In this document: piece after piece, positions 8,051 through 15,542 of the stretch
Numbering within the stretch: the first letter of the stretch is position 1
How the letters are laid out: every line of letters begins with the position of its first letter
Made by a program: the position numbers and the translations under genes
The notes under the pieces: model-generated
The model's input: only the letters and a program-made list of their open reading frames with translations
Database searches by the model: none
What the model was told of the DNA's origin: nothing
DNA from: Trueperaceae bacterium
Lineage (GTDB): Bacteria; Deinococcota; Deinococci; Deinococcales; Trueperaceae
Reading direction: 5' to 3'
Assembly (NCBI GenBank): GCA_020354625.1
Contig: CP070651.1
Coordinates: 3,616,006-3,648,851, forward strand
DNA length: 32,846 nucleotides

Positions 8051-9448
8051 CTACATCGGAGCGATCCGCTCGCTGCCGACGTCGATACCCTCGATCATGC
8101 TGGCGTTGAAGCTGGCCGTGAGCAGCTCGAGCTTGAGGGCTCGGTATTCGGGACGGTCCCAGAGGTCGTTATATTCCCAGGGATCCTCTTGCAGGTCGAA
8201 GAGTTCGCCCAGGCCGTGGGTGTGGTAGACGCAGAGTTTATAGCGTTCGCTGCGGTACATGGTGGCGTAGGACAGGCCGCCGTGGGTCAAAGAGCCATCC
8301 AGGGCGTCGAAGTACTCGCTACGCACGAAATCCCGGTGCTGATGGGGAGCTGCCTCACCCCGTAGGATCGGCTGTAAACTCCGTCCTTGCATGGTAGCCG
8401 GGGTATCCACACCTGCCAACTCCAGGAGCGTGGCTGACAGGTCGACCAGCTCCACCAGCGCCTCACTCTGGAGGTCGCTTTGGAACCTCCCCGGCCAACA
8501 AAAGATCAGTGGCACCCGCACCAGGCCTTCGTAGAAGCGGCACCCCTTGTAGAGCAGGCCGTGGTCGCCGAGCATCTCGCCGTGATCGCTGCAGAAGACG
8601 ATCACGGTGTTATCGCGCTGGCCTGTTTTCTCCAAACAGGCCAGGATGCGCGCGAGTTGGGTATCGAGCTGGGCGATCATGGCGTAGTAGCGCGCCTGGG
8701 CCGTCTTGCCCTCGAAAGTATCGGGGTGCTCGGCCAGCGTTTGGAAGGCGACGTCTTCTAGCTTCTTTTGGTGCTCGAGATCGCCCTCCCGGAAGTAGGG
8801 TCCGGGCATGCTGGCGGGGTCGAAGCGTTCGGCATAGACCCGGGGTGGGATGAAGGGGGGATGGGGGTCGTAGGGGTTGAGTGTCAAGAACCACGGTCCC
8901 TGGCGCTCTTGCGATATGAACTCGATGGCGCAATCCGAAACCCAGGTGCTCTGATGCAGCTCCGGCGGCACCCGCTCTTCATGAGCCCGGAGCGCGTCCA
9001 AATCGCCGCCGCGGGCTCTCACCCAGTCGCCGTAATCGTGACCCTGGGGCCAATCGTCACGGGGGGCATGGCTGAACCTCCAGAAACGGTAGCCGTCATC
9101 GAGCCTCGGCTCGGTGCGCCGGCCGGCGCTCTGGAGGTGGAACTTACCGACCAGGCCGCAGTCGTAGCCGTTGTCGGCGATCAGCTTCGAGATCAAAGGG
9201 GGATGGTTTGGCCAGTCGGCGTTGCCGTTGCGGGCGTTGCGGATGCGGCTCGGGTACATGCCGGTCATGAAGCTGGCTCGGCTCGGGGTACAGATGGGGC
9301 TCTGACAGTAGGCGTGAGTGAAGGCGGTGCCTTGCCGGACCAGGGTGTCCAAGGTCGGGGTGTGCACGTGAGGGTTGCCGAGAGCGTGAATGGTGTCGAA
9401 GCGCTGCTGGTCGGTGCAGTACCACAAGATGTTGGGCCGGTCTGGCAT
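8051..9448 (-). CDS. Type I sulfatase (arylsulfatase/choline-sulfatase-like)
   Basis: A 465-aa alkaline-phosphatase-superfamily sulfatase beginning MPDRPNILWYCTDQQR. The sulfatase signature CTPSR places the catalytic Cys near residue 53; it must be converted to formylglycine by a maturation enzyme not encoded here. Other conserved elements are the calcium-site Asp in TDQQR, GLVGKFHL, and SDHGEMLGDHGLLYKG. There is no signal peptide, so it is likely cytoplasmic. The ATG at 9448 has GGAGGA a few bases upstream on the minus strand; the frame stays open further upstream but without a comparable start. It is divergent from the glycosyltransferase gene. The substrate (sulfated sugar, aryl sulfate or choline sulfate) is not determined. 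Confidence 0.93.
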   Translation of the reverse strand: MPDRPNILWYCTDQQRFDTIHALGNPHVHTPTLDTLVRQGTAFTHAYCQSPICTPSRASFMTGMYPSRIRNARNGNADWPNHPPLISKLIADNGYDCGLVGKFHLQSAGRRTEPRLDDGYRFWRFSHAPRDDWPQGHDYGDWVRARGGDLDALRAHEERVPPELHQSTWVSDCAIEFISQERQGPWFLTLNPYDPHPPFIPPRVYAERFDPASMPGPYFREGDLEHQKKLEDVAFQTLAEHPDTFEGKTAQARYYAMIAQLDTQLARILACLEKTGQRDNTVIVFCSDHGEMLGDHGLLYKGCRFYEGLVRVPLIFCWPGRFQSDLQSEALVELVDLSATLLELAGVDTPATMQGRSLQPILRGEAAPHQHRDFVRSEYFDALDGSLTHGGLSYATMYRSERYKLCVYHTHGLGELFDLQEDPWEYNDLWDRPEYRALKLELLTASFNASMIEGIDVGSERIAPM

Positions 9449-9467
9449 AGATTCCTCCCTGGTGCAG

Positions 9468-10664
9468 ATGTTGCGTATCCGATCGCCTATCATAAGCTTG
9501 AAGGGTCTGTCGCCTGTCGGCGAAGCCCGTTGGAGGATAGCGATTCGCATTCTGGTGATCTCGGCATCGGTTGGTGGAGGGCACGTGGCGGCGGCCAGGG
9601 CGCTGGTGACAGCTGGCCACGGTGAGGGTCTCGAACTGCAACACCTCGATATCCTGCAGTTCCTAGCACCCCCCTTGCGGATCGTTTTTCGCGAAGCGTA
9701 CTTCGACCTGGTCGCCAGGGCTCCGGATCTCGTCAACTGGTTGGCCGATCTAACAGACCGGCGTCCGGCGGAGGAGAAGTCCCGCATGACTCGTACCCTC
9801 GCCCGGCTCAGCCGACGCCTCGTCGGCAGGTTCCCACGGTACGTCGGTGAGTACCGGCCGGATCTGCTGCTCCACACCCACTTCCTCGCCCCCGCGCTTC
9901 TGGCGGCCAATCGAAAGCTCGGTGTGCCCCAAGCCGAGGTTATCACCGACTACCAAGCGCACAGCTTCTGGCTTCAACAGAATATCTACAAGTACTTCGT
10001 AGCGACCGAAGAGATGCGAGTCCACCTCGAGAGCGCCGGAATCGACCCGGGACGCATCCTGGTGAGCGGCATCCCGATCGACGAGCGGTTCTCGCACCTG
10101 AAACCGAAGGCGGAACAGCGTCGAGCGCTCGAGCTCAGCGTCGAGCGAGACGTCCTTTTGTTGATCGCGTCGGGTTTGAACAAGACCGTTTTCTTCGATC
10201 TCTTATTTCAGCTCAAGAACCTGAAATGGCCGGCGACCGTGGTCGTCATCTGCGGTCGATCCACTTCCTATGAACAGTTGGCCCAGGCGAGCTTGGAGGA
10301 TTACGAAGGTCTGCTGAACTTCAAGGTGTTGCGTTACACCCCCGATATGCCGGAGTACATGGCGGCGGCGGATCTCGTCATCGGCAAGCCAGGGGGGCTT
10401 ACCACCACCGAATCTCTCGCTGCTGGCCTCCCCTTTGCCATCGTCGATCCCTACCCGGTGCAGGAAGTCTCGAACGCTGCCTTTCTGCTCGAGCAGGGTG
10501 TCGGCTTCAACCTCGAGCCGCTCACCGTTCTCCCTTATAAGATCAAGGCCTATTTGGAGGATGGTTCTCGTAGGGAAACGATGCAGGCACGCGCGCTCGA
10601 AGTTGCGAAGCCCGATGCCGCTGTCAGGATTCTCCGGTCGCTGGGACCGCTGGCTTTTAAGTAA
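9468..10664 (+). CDS. MGDG-synthase-like/GT28-type glycosyltransferase
   Basis: A glycosyltransferase resembling monogalactosyldiacylglycerol synthase and processive diacylglycerol glucosyltransferases. These transfer a sugar from a UDP-sugar to diacylglycerol at the inner membrane. The N-terminal nucleotide-fold start ILVISASVGGGHVAAARAL carries the family GGGH motif. The C-terminal half has IASGLNK, VVVICGRS, and the donor-site GKPGGLTTTESLAAGLP. The coordinates use the ATG at 9468, which lacks a ribosome-binding site. Family N-termini begin directly at the ILVISAS strand, where an ATT codon at 9543 sits 6 nt after TGGAGG, so the real protein may be 373 aa starting there. Glycoglycerolipids are typical of deinococcal membranes. 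Confidence 0.87.
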   Translation: MLRIRSPIISLKGLSPVGEARWRIAIRILVISASVGGGHVAAARALVTAGHGEGLELQHLDILQFLAPPLRIVFREAYFDLVARAPDLVNWLADLTDRRPAEEKSRMTRTLARLSRRLVGRFPRYVGEYRPDLLLHTHFLAPALLAANRKLGVPQAEVITDYQAHSFWLQQNIYKYFVATEEMRVHLESAGIDPGRILVSGIPIDERFSHLKPKAEQRRALELSVERDVLLLIASGLNKTVFFDLLFQLKNLKWPATVVVICGRSTSYEQLAQASLEDYEGLLNFKVLRYTPDMPEYMAAADLVIGKPGGLTTTESLAAGLPFAIVDPYPVQEVSNAAFLLEQGVGFNLEPLTVLPYKIKAYLEDGSRRETMQARALEVAKPDAAVRILRSLGPLAFK

Positions 10665-10728
10665 TCTCTAATCCCGAAGCTACGTACCGGCCGTGGCCGA
10701 GAGGTCGACTGTTGCCAGGTGGTAGAGG

Positions 10729-10737
10729 TGGTAGACT
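10729..10737 (+). promoter_or_regulatory. Candidate extended -10 promoter of the arylsulfotransferase gene
   Basis: TGgTAGACT is an extended -10 type element 42 nt before the GTG at 10780. No convincing -35 is seen. The same TAGACT preceded by TG occurs in front of the GH3 gene on the other strand. Confidence 0.35.
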
Positions 10738-10779
10738 CTTTTCGTTGTCGGATCGCTGAACCAGAGATGGAAGGAGAGG

Positions 10780-11928
10780 GTGAGCGTAGTGGCTTGGATT
10801 CGCAACCGTCCCCTGGGGCTTGTCTACCACGACCCTGCCCAGGCACAATCCGGGTACACGCTGTTCTCTTCTGTCGGGGGACACCACGCTACGTTGCTCG
10901 ACCCCGAGGGTGCGATCGTTCACCGCTGGCACCACTCCGAAGGGATCCAGTACGCGCGCCTTTTGGCGAACGGTAACCTCCTCGTCAGCACGCTGCCTCC
11001 CAAGGAAGCGGACGGCCTCGAACAGCTCGGCGGGTTGCAAGGGGCGCTGGTCGAACTCGACTGGCGAGGGCAGACCGTCTGGGAGTATCGTAACCCTGCC
11101 CTTCACCACGATCACCTGCGGCTCGAAAACGGCGACACCTTGATCCTGACCTGGCGCAAGCTGCCCGAAGGCCTGACTGAGCGGGTGCGCGGCGGCCACC
11201 CCGACGAGAGCGATCCCGAGCGCATGTGGGGCGACGTGGTGCAGCGGATCGACCCGCACGGGACGGTCCTCTACGAGTGGCGTTCCTGGGAGCATCTCGA
11301 CGTCGATGAAGATCTGATCTGCCCGCTCGAAGGGCGCAAGGAGTGGACACACGCCAACTCGCTCGACCTCACCCCCGACGGCCGGTTGCTCATCAGCTTC
11401 CGGCAAACCGATACGGTCGGTATGGTCGATTTCGAGACCGGAGACTTCACCTGGAAGTGGGGACCCGGTGTCCTCTCTCACCAGCACCACGCCAGCTGGC
11501 TCGAGAGCGGCCGCGTGCTCGTTTTCGACAACGGTTGCCACCGCAGGCATAGAGGCACCTACTCCGAGGTGCTCGAGGTCGACCCGGCCTCGAACGAGAT
11601 CGCCTGGAACTACAAAGCGGGGACCATCCACGCCTTTTTCAGCTCCTTTTTGAGCGGAGCCGAGCGCCTCGCAAACGGCAACACCTTCATCACCGAAGGG
11701 GCGAGTGGCCGCCTTTTCGAGGTGACGCCAGAGGGGGAGACCGTGTGGGAGTACGTCAGCGCCTTCAACTACCAGCTGGGCTTCGGCCCGAGCCCGGCCG
11801 TGTTCCGCGCCCACCGCTACCCACTCGACGACCCACGTTTTAGCGGCAAGACGCTTTCGAAAGAGCCCTACCTGGAGTTGAACGCGAGAATCGAGCGCGG
11901 CCTCGTGATCGAAGAGGGCAGCGGCTGA
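10780..11928 (+). CDS. Arylsulfotransferase (ASST)-family beta-propeller protein
   Basis: A 382-aa protein of the ASST family, seen from repeated propeller-blade motifs: HHATLLDPEGAIVHRWHH, HDHLRLENGDTLILTW, HANSLDLTPDGRLLISFRQ, HHASWLESGRVLVFDNG, and ERLANGNTFITEGASGRLFEV. True arylsulfotransferases move sulfate between phenolic donors and acceptors using a catalytic His; several His residues are present but the catalytic one cannot be assigned here. No signal peptide is visible, unlike periplasmic AssT. The GTG start at 10780 lies 3 nt after AAGGAG, and a GTG at 10789 is an alternative. It follows the sulfatase/glycosyltransferase pair. A decayed partial copy of this gene lies at 14402-14551. 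Confidence 0.85.
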   Translation: MSVVAWIRNRPLGLVYHDPAQAQSGYTLFSSVGGHHATLLDPEGAIVHRWHHSEGIQYARLLANGNLLVSTLPPKEADGLEQLGGLQGALVELDWRGQTVWEYRNPALHHDHLRLENGDTLILTWRKLPEGLTERVRGGHPDESDPERMWGDVVQRIDPHGTVLYEWRSWEHLDVDEDLICPLEGRKEWTHANSLDLTPDGRLLISFRQTDTVGMVDFETGDFTWKWGPGVLSHQHHASWLESGRVLVFDNGCHRRHRGTYSEVLEVDPASNEIAWNYKAGTIHAFFSSFLSGAERLANGNTFITEGASGRLFEVTPEGETVWEYVSAFNYQLGFGPSPAVFRAHRYPLDDPRFSGKTLSKEPYLELNARIERGLVIEEGSG

Positions 11929-11955
11929 ACGGCTGAAGTGAGGACGAAGCGGTGT

Positions 11956-11997
11956 GGTGGCCAGGATGGCCTACCAGAGATATGGAGATAGGCCACC
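11956..11997. terminator. Nested inverted repeats between convergent genes
   Basis: Two alternative stems lie between the convergent arylsulfotransferase and GH3 genes: GGTGGCC (11956-11962) with GGCCACC (11991-11997), or GGCCTA (11968-11973) with TAGGCC (11989-11994). No T-tract follows on either strand, so a bidirectional terminator is plausible but unproven. Confidence 0.35.
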
Positions 11998-12010
11998 CCG
12001 GGGAATGAGC

Positions 12011-14296
12011 TTACGGGGTTGAATCGAGTAATTCCCCAGCAAGGTTGAGTCCGTAACCGTACCCGAACAGCGGATCGTAATCCACGTCTCCGACGTTGAT
12101 CGGAATCTGTTCATAGGTTTTGGACCAGCTCTGTGGTAACGTCCCGGTAAAGTCGTACGCTCCATACAAGACCTCAGCGATGCCGGCCCCTTCGGTGCCG
12201 GGGAGCCAGGCGGCCACCACGGCGTCGACGTTGGGGTCGAGAACCTGGTCGGTGATGATCATGGGGCGTCCGGAGATCAGCACCACGGCGCAGGGTATGG
12301 CGTTGCACACGCTAGCGATCAGATTCTTCTCGGTAACGGTCAGGTCGAGCTCATAAGCGTCTCCCTGCCCTTCGGCGTAGGGTTGTTCGCCGACCACCAC
12401 CACGCCGACGTCGTAGCTACTCAGCTGCTTCTTTGTGGGCCGTTCGTGGAGCTTCACCGTGGCCCCGGTAGCCTCAGCGAGCAGCCCCTCGTAGACCGTA
12501 GTTCCGGGCGTGATATCCCCGCCGGAGCCTTGCCAGGTGATGGTCCAACCGCCCGCTTGGTAGCCGATGTTGTCGGCGTGTGCACCGGCCACGAGGATGC
12601 GGTTGGGATCGCCGGGGGTCAGCGGCAGCACGTTGTTTTCGTTTTTGAGTAAGACCAGCGATTCGCGCACGGCCTGGCGCGCGACGTCGCGGTGAGCCGC
12701 TTGGCCGACAAATGTGTTCGGGTCGGAGAACGTGTTTGGGTCAGAGAACGGTGAAGATGTTTGATCGAGGTCAGTGACCGATGGAACGGGCGCTTCAAAG
12801 AGTCCCAACTCGAACTTCTTGGTGAGGATGCGCCCTACCGCCTCGTCGATACGGTCCAGGCTGACGTTACCGGCGTCTACTTCTGCGGTGAGCGTCTGAA
12901 TGAACAGCTGGTAGTTATGGGGAACCATTACCATATCTACCCCGGCGTTGATGGCGGTGCGGACGTCGCTGTTGTAGTCCCCTGGGATCTGGTCGATAGC
13001 CGCCCAGTCGGAGATGATGAAGCCGCTAAAAGCGAGCTCGCTTTTGAGCACGTCATTGATGAGAGTGCTGCTGGCGTGGAGCTTCTCCCCGTTCCAACTG
13101 CTGAACGAAGGCATCACCGAGCCCACGCCCTTGGCGATGGCGTCGATATAGGGCGGGATGTGGATGGCGCGCAGCTCCGCTTCCGTGACCTGGGTATCGC
13201 CCTGGTCGATCGCATAGCTGCCCTCTCCTGTGCCCCAGGTAGTGCCGCCATCACCGACCCAGTGTTTGGCGGTGGCCATCACGGTTCCGGGAGCGTCTGA
13301 GACCCCTCCAACGCCCTGATATCCCTCGATGATAGTCGTCATCATGGCAGCGATTTCGGGATGCTCGCCGAAGCTTTCGTAGGTCCGTCCCCAGCGCGCG
13401 TCGCGCGCCACGCAGAGGCAGGGCGAGAACGTCCAGCGGATGCCCGTTGCATAGACCTCGGCTGCGGTGACAGTTCCTACGTTGCGGACGAGGTCGGGGT
13501 TGCGGGTCGCCCCCAGGCCGATGTTGTGGGGGAAGATGGTGGCGCCGACCACGTTGTTGTGACCGTGCACCGCGTCGACCCCGTAGAGGAGCGGGATGCC
13601 GAGCGGGGTCGCCAGCGCCTGCTGCTGGTATGCGTCGACCATGTCGGCCCACGCTTGCGGCGTGTTGGGGCTCGGCGTCGAGCCGCCACCCGATAGGAGA
13701 GAGCCCAAGGAATAGCTGGTGATGTCGTCGATACTCTGCAGCGAGCTCCGCTCCACCTGGGTCATCTGGCCGATCTTCTCCGCCAGCGTCATGCGGCCGA
13801 GCAAGTCTGCGACTCGTTCGCTTGTTGGCCGGGCCGGATCTTGATAGGGGAGGGGTTGGGAAGAACGGTCGTCGTCTCGGATCACCAGCGTGGCGTTGCC
13901 CTGTTGAAGGCGCAGCTCGACCGGGTCGTAGAGTTCCAAGCCGACGGTCTCGTCCGGTTCGCTCTGATCGTTGTCAACGATCCCCACGTCAAACGTCTTG
14001 GTGGCGTCACCGACAGCGAATGCCAGCGTGTTATCTACAGCAGTGTAATCGATGTTCGCTAGAGCGCTGCCGTCGACGGTCCGGTACCTGATCGAACCGG
14101 GCCGTGTGGCCTGCTCGGCGAGTTGCACGGTGATCGTGGCTGTCTCTTTTTCGCTAACCGTATACGTCGATGCGCTAAAGCCCACTCGCTGCGGCTTCCC
14201 GGCGGTGGGTTCGAGTTGGGCGTCGGCGGCTCGCTCCGAACAGGCTGCCAGGCTGACGCATAGCAACCAGATCCCCACAGTTCGCCGAATGTTCAT
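12011..14296 (-). CDS. Lipoprotein GH3 beta-glucosidase with N-terminal Calx-beta domain
   Basis: A 761-aa exported hydrolase. Residues 1-19 are a lipoprotein signal (IWLLCVSLAAC). About 38-145 form a Calx-beta domain (YTVSEKETATITVQL, DYTAVDNTLAF, DNDQSEPDETVGLEL). The GH3 barrel follows (PLLYGVDAVHGHNNV, AKHWVGDG), with the nucleophile Asp near 430 in GFIISDW. The C-terminal GH3 sandwich has YAEGQGD, which holds the likely acid/base Glu, and GTLPQSWSKTYEQIPIN. It resembles ExoI-like beta-glucosidases that release glucose from beta-linked glucans outside the cell. AAAGGA lies 6 nt before the ATG. An 18-bp tandem duplication in the linker gives FSDPNTFSDPNTF. Confidence 0.94.
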   Translation of the reverse strand: MNIRRTVGIWLLCVSLAACSERAADAQLEPTAGKPQRVGFSASTYTVSEKETATITVQLAEQATRPGSIRYRTVDGSALANIDYTAVDNTLAFAVGDATKTFDVGIVDNDQSEPDETVGLELYDPVELRLQQGNATLVIRDDDRSSQPLPYQDPARPTSERVADLLGRMTLAEKIGQMTQVERSSLQSIDDITSYSLGSLLSGGGSTPSPNTPQAWADMVDAYQQQALATPLGIPLLYGVDAVHGHNNVVGATIFPHNIGLGATRNPDLVRNVGTVTAAEVYATGIRWTFSPCLCVARDARWGRTYESFGEHPEIAAMMTTIIEGYQGVGGVSDAPGTVMATAKHWVGDGGTTWGTGEGSYAIDQGDTQVTEAELRAIHIPPYIDAIAKGVGSVMPSFSSWNGEKLHASSTLINDVLKSELAFSGFIISDWAAIDQIPGDYNSDVRTAINAGVDMVMVPHNYQLFIQTLTAEVDAGNVSLDRIDEAVGRILTKKFELGLFEAPVPSVTDLDQTSSPFSDPNTFSDPNTFVGQAAHRDVARQAVRESLVLLKNENNVLPLTPGDPNRILVAGAHADNIGYQAGGWTITWQGSGGDITPGTTVYEGLLAEATGATVKLHERPTKKQLSSYDVGVVVVGEQPYAEGQGDAYELDLTVTEKNLIASVCNAIPCAVVLISGRPMIITDQVLDPNVDAVVAAWLPGTEGAGIAEVLYGAYDFTGTLPQSWSKTYEQIPINVGDVDYDPLFGYGYGLNLAGELLDSTP
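12714..12749. repeat. 18-bp tandem duplication inside the GH3 gene
   Basis: Two adjacent 18-bp copies (12714-12731 and 12732-12749) differ at two positions and encode a repeated FSDPNT hexapeptide in the linker between the two GH3 domains. It keeps the frame, so it is likely neutral and fairly recent. Confidence 0.8.
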
Positions 14297-14362
14297 CTGC
14301 GATCCTTTCTGGTTTGGAGACCGGTACGATACCGCTCCCGTCCTTTGCCATAAACCTTCTCG

Positions 14363-14390
14363 AGTCTAGCAAATTAATCTGTTTTGCCAG
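14363..14390 (-). promoter_or_regulatory. Candidate promoter of the GH3 gene
   Basis: On the minus strand, -35-like CTGGCA (14390-14385), a 16-bp spacer, and -10 TAGACT (14368-14363) preceded by an extended TGC. This gives a leader of about 60 nt before the ATG at 14296. Confidence 0.45.
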
Positions 14391-14401
14391 GCTTAAGCTG
14401 T

Positions 14402-14551
14402 CCTAAAGAATTGACCGAGTTGGTTCGCGGCGGTCACCCCGACGGGGGCGACCTCGAGCATATGTAGGGCGCTTTGGTGCAGCGGATCGACCCGCAATGG
14501 ACGGGCCTCTACGAGTGGCGTTGCTAGGAGCATTTCAGCGTCGATGAAGAC
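14402..14551 (+). pseudogene. Decayed fragment of an arylsulfotransferase-family gene
   Basis: About 150 bp read PKELTELVRGGHPDGGDLEH, then a stop, then GALVQRIDPQWTGLYEWR, a stop, and EHFSVDED. This aligns without gaps to the inner part of the intact gene (about 11164-11313: LTERVRGGHPDESDPERMWG through WRSWEHLDVDEDL). Both in-frame TAG codons fall where the intact copy has Trp TGG. No flanking parts of the gene are recognisable, so this is a short dead relic of a paralogue, a duplication, or an exchanged copy. Confidence 0.85.
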
Positions 14552-14564
14552 TAAGCGGAGACAC

Positions 14565-15005
14565 CTATTTGCGGACTTGGGATGAGAGGTATAGCGTTGC
14601 AACACCTTCTTCTCTAGCAATGTTGGCCAGCGCACCGTCTGCGGTGACGAGCGCGAGGTTCTCGAGCTTGGCTACCGCCAGGTGAAGCGCGTCGGCACTG
14701 CGAAGGTTCCGGTTTAGAGGGCGTAGGAGCCTTTCTGCTTCTGAGAAGTGGATCGTAGTCACCGCGATTTGTTGGTAGAAGCGACCGGAGCAGTGGTGTG
14801 AAAAGTTGGTAAGAAGCTCGTTTGCCAGGGCTCGACTGATATCGTTTCGCCTGAGCTGGATGCCGAGCGCCGATGTCATTTCGACGCGTACCCAATCGCT
14901 GATGACGAGCTGCCCGGTGTGCTTTTCGATAAAATGCACCGCTTTTGGCGTGTGCACATCGGGATTGTAGAAGCTCATGAGAACACTCGTGTCGATATAG
15001 TTCAG
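14565..15005 (-). CDS. PIN-domain ribonuclease toxin, VapC-type
   Basis: A small PIN-fold RNase. From a CTG at 15005 it reads (M)NYIDTSVLMSFYNPDVHT and is 146 aa. The four acidic positions of PIN nucleases are visible: Asp in YIDTSVL, Glu in VRVEMTSAL, Asp in SADALHLAVAK, and Asp in LVTADGAL. The first ATG, at 14978, would remove the first catalytic Asp, so it is unlikely to be the true start. The CTG overlaps the antitoxin stop as CTGA, where ATGA is usual, and GAGGAGG lies 7 nt before it. It forms a toxin-antitoxin operon with the gene upstream. Its target RNA is unknown. Confidence 0.85.
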   Translation of the reverse strand: MNYIDTSVLMSFYNPDVHTPKAVHFIEKHTGQLVISDWVRVEMTSALGIQLRRNDISRALANELLTNFSHHCSGRFYQQIAVTTIHFSEAERLLRPLNRNLRSADALHLAVAKLENLALVTADGALANIAREEGVATLYLSSQVRK

Positions 15006-15247
15006 TAGCGTGCCTCCTCGCGCTCCTGCAGGACAGGGTTTTCTCGTAGGCCGTGATTCTCTTCTATTTTTTGCCGTAAAGCAGCAGCCTCTTCAATGAC
15101 TCGCTGCGGGTCGGCGAACTCTCGGGTGGGTACGAGCCGGGCGATGACTTTGCCACGGCGGGTAATGTTCACCTCACCACCTTGCTCGACCAAGTCGAGC
15201 AGGCTGCTCAATTTCGTGCGTGCTTCGCGTACGTTGACTTCGAGCAA
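15002..15247 (-). CDS. Phd/YefM-family antitoxin
   Basis: An 81-aa antitoxin. It starts LEVNVREARTKLSSLLDLVEQGGEVNITRRGKVIARLVP, the characteristic Phd/YefM fold in which the N-terminal half binds operator DNA, and ends in a charged helix (VIEEAAALRQKIEENHG) that would neutralise the toxin. The start is a TTG at 15247 with GAGGGG 5 nt upstream. Its stop overlaps the presumed CTG start of the VapC gene. A TGTACA palindrome about 30 bp upstream is a probable autoregulatory operator. Confidence 0.9.
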   Translation of the reverse strand: MLEVNVREARTKLSSLLDLVEQGGEVNITRRGKVIARLVPTREFADPQRVIEEAAALRQKIEENHGLRENPVLQEREEARY

Positions 15248-15542
15248 TGCGACCCCCTCGCCGTGTAGTCACCTAGAGTGTACACCTTGTGTGTCAGCGC
15301 TGTCGTGATGTAACTGCCTAGACATGATGGGATTGTTGTTGGAGAGAGGCGTTTGCGAAGTGGCACGATGTGTTGCATCTCTCGATTTGGCAACCTGGCG
15401 GCGACACCCGTCATCTACATGTTTTTGTCGGCCACCTTTAGCGTCTAGTGGTCGGTGTTGCCTAAGGACCAGGGTTTTCATGCCGTATTCAGCATCTGCT
15501 GCTACCATGCAGGAAAACGGGGAGGATACTCCAGCAGTCATC
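15248..15542. other. Intergenic region upstream of the toxin-antitoxin operon
   Basis: This stretch of 295 bp carries the antitoxin operator palindrome at its left end. Open frames here have no family resemblance or ribosome-binding sites, and I see no RNA gene. A GGGGAGGA at 15520-15527 lies 15 nt before the ATG at 15543. Confidence 0.5.
15278..15285. promoter_or_regulatory. TGTACA-core palindrome, probable antitoxin operator
   Basis: GTGTACAC is a perfect 8-bp palindrome 31-38 bp upstream of the antitoxin start. E. coli YefM binds operator palindromes with a TGTACA core, so this is a likely binding site for the Phd/YefM protein encoded next to it. A half-site-like GTGTA lies at 15263-15267. 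Confidence 0.55.

Noticed and set aside
8768-9625. Plus-strand open frame (285 codons) opposite the sulfatase
   Set aside because: The composition is typical of an antisense frame, and the sulfatase motifs on the other strand are unambiguous.
10657-11814. Long open frame on the minus strand (385 codons) opposite the arylsulfotransferase gene
   Set aside because: It is an antisense frame in high-GC coding DNA with no recognisable domain. The same antisense frame even appears in the 14402 relic, which shows it is a by-product of the sense gene.
14393-14635. Minus-strand open frame of 80 codons next to VapC
   Set aside because: It is the antisense of the arylsulfotransferase relic and overlaps the VapC 3' end; it is not a gene.
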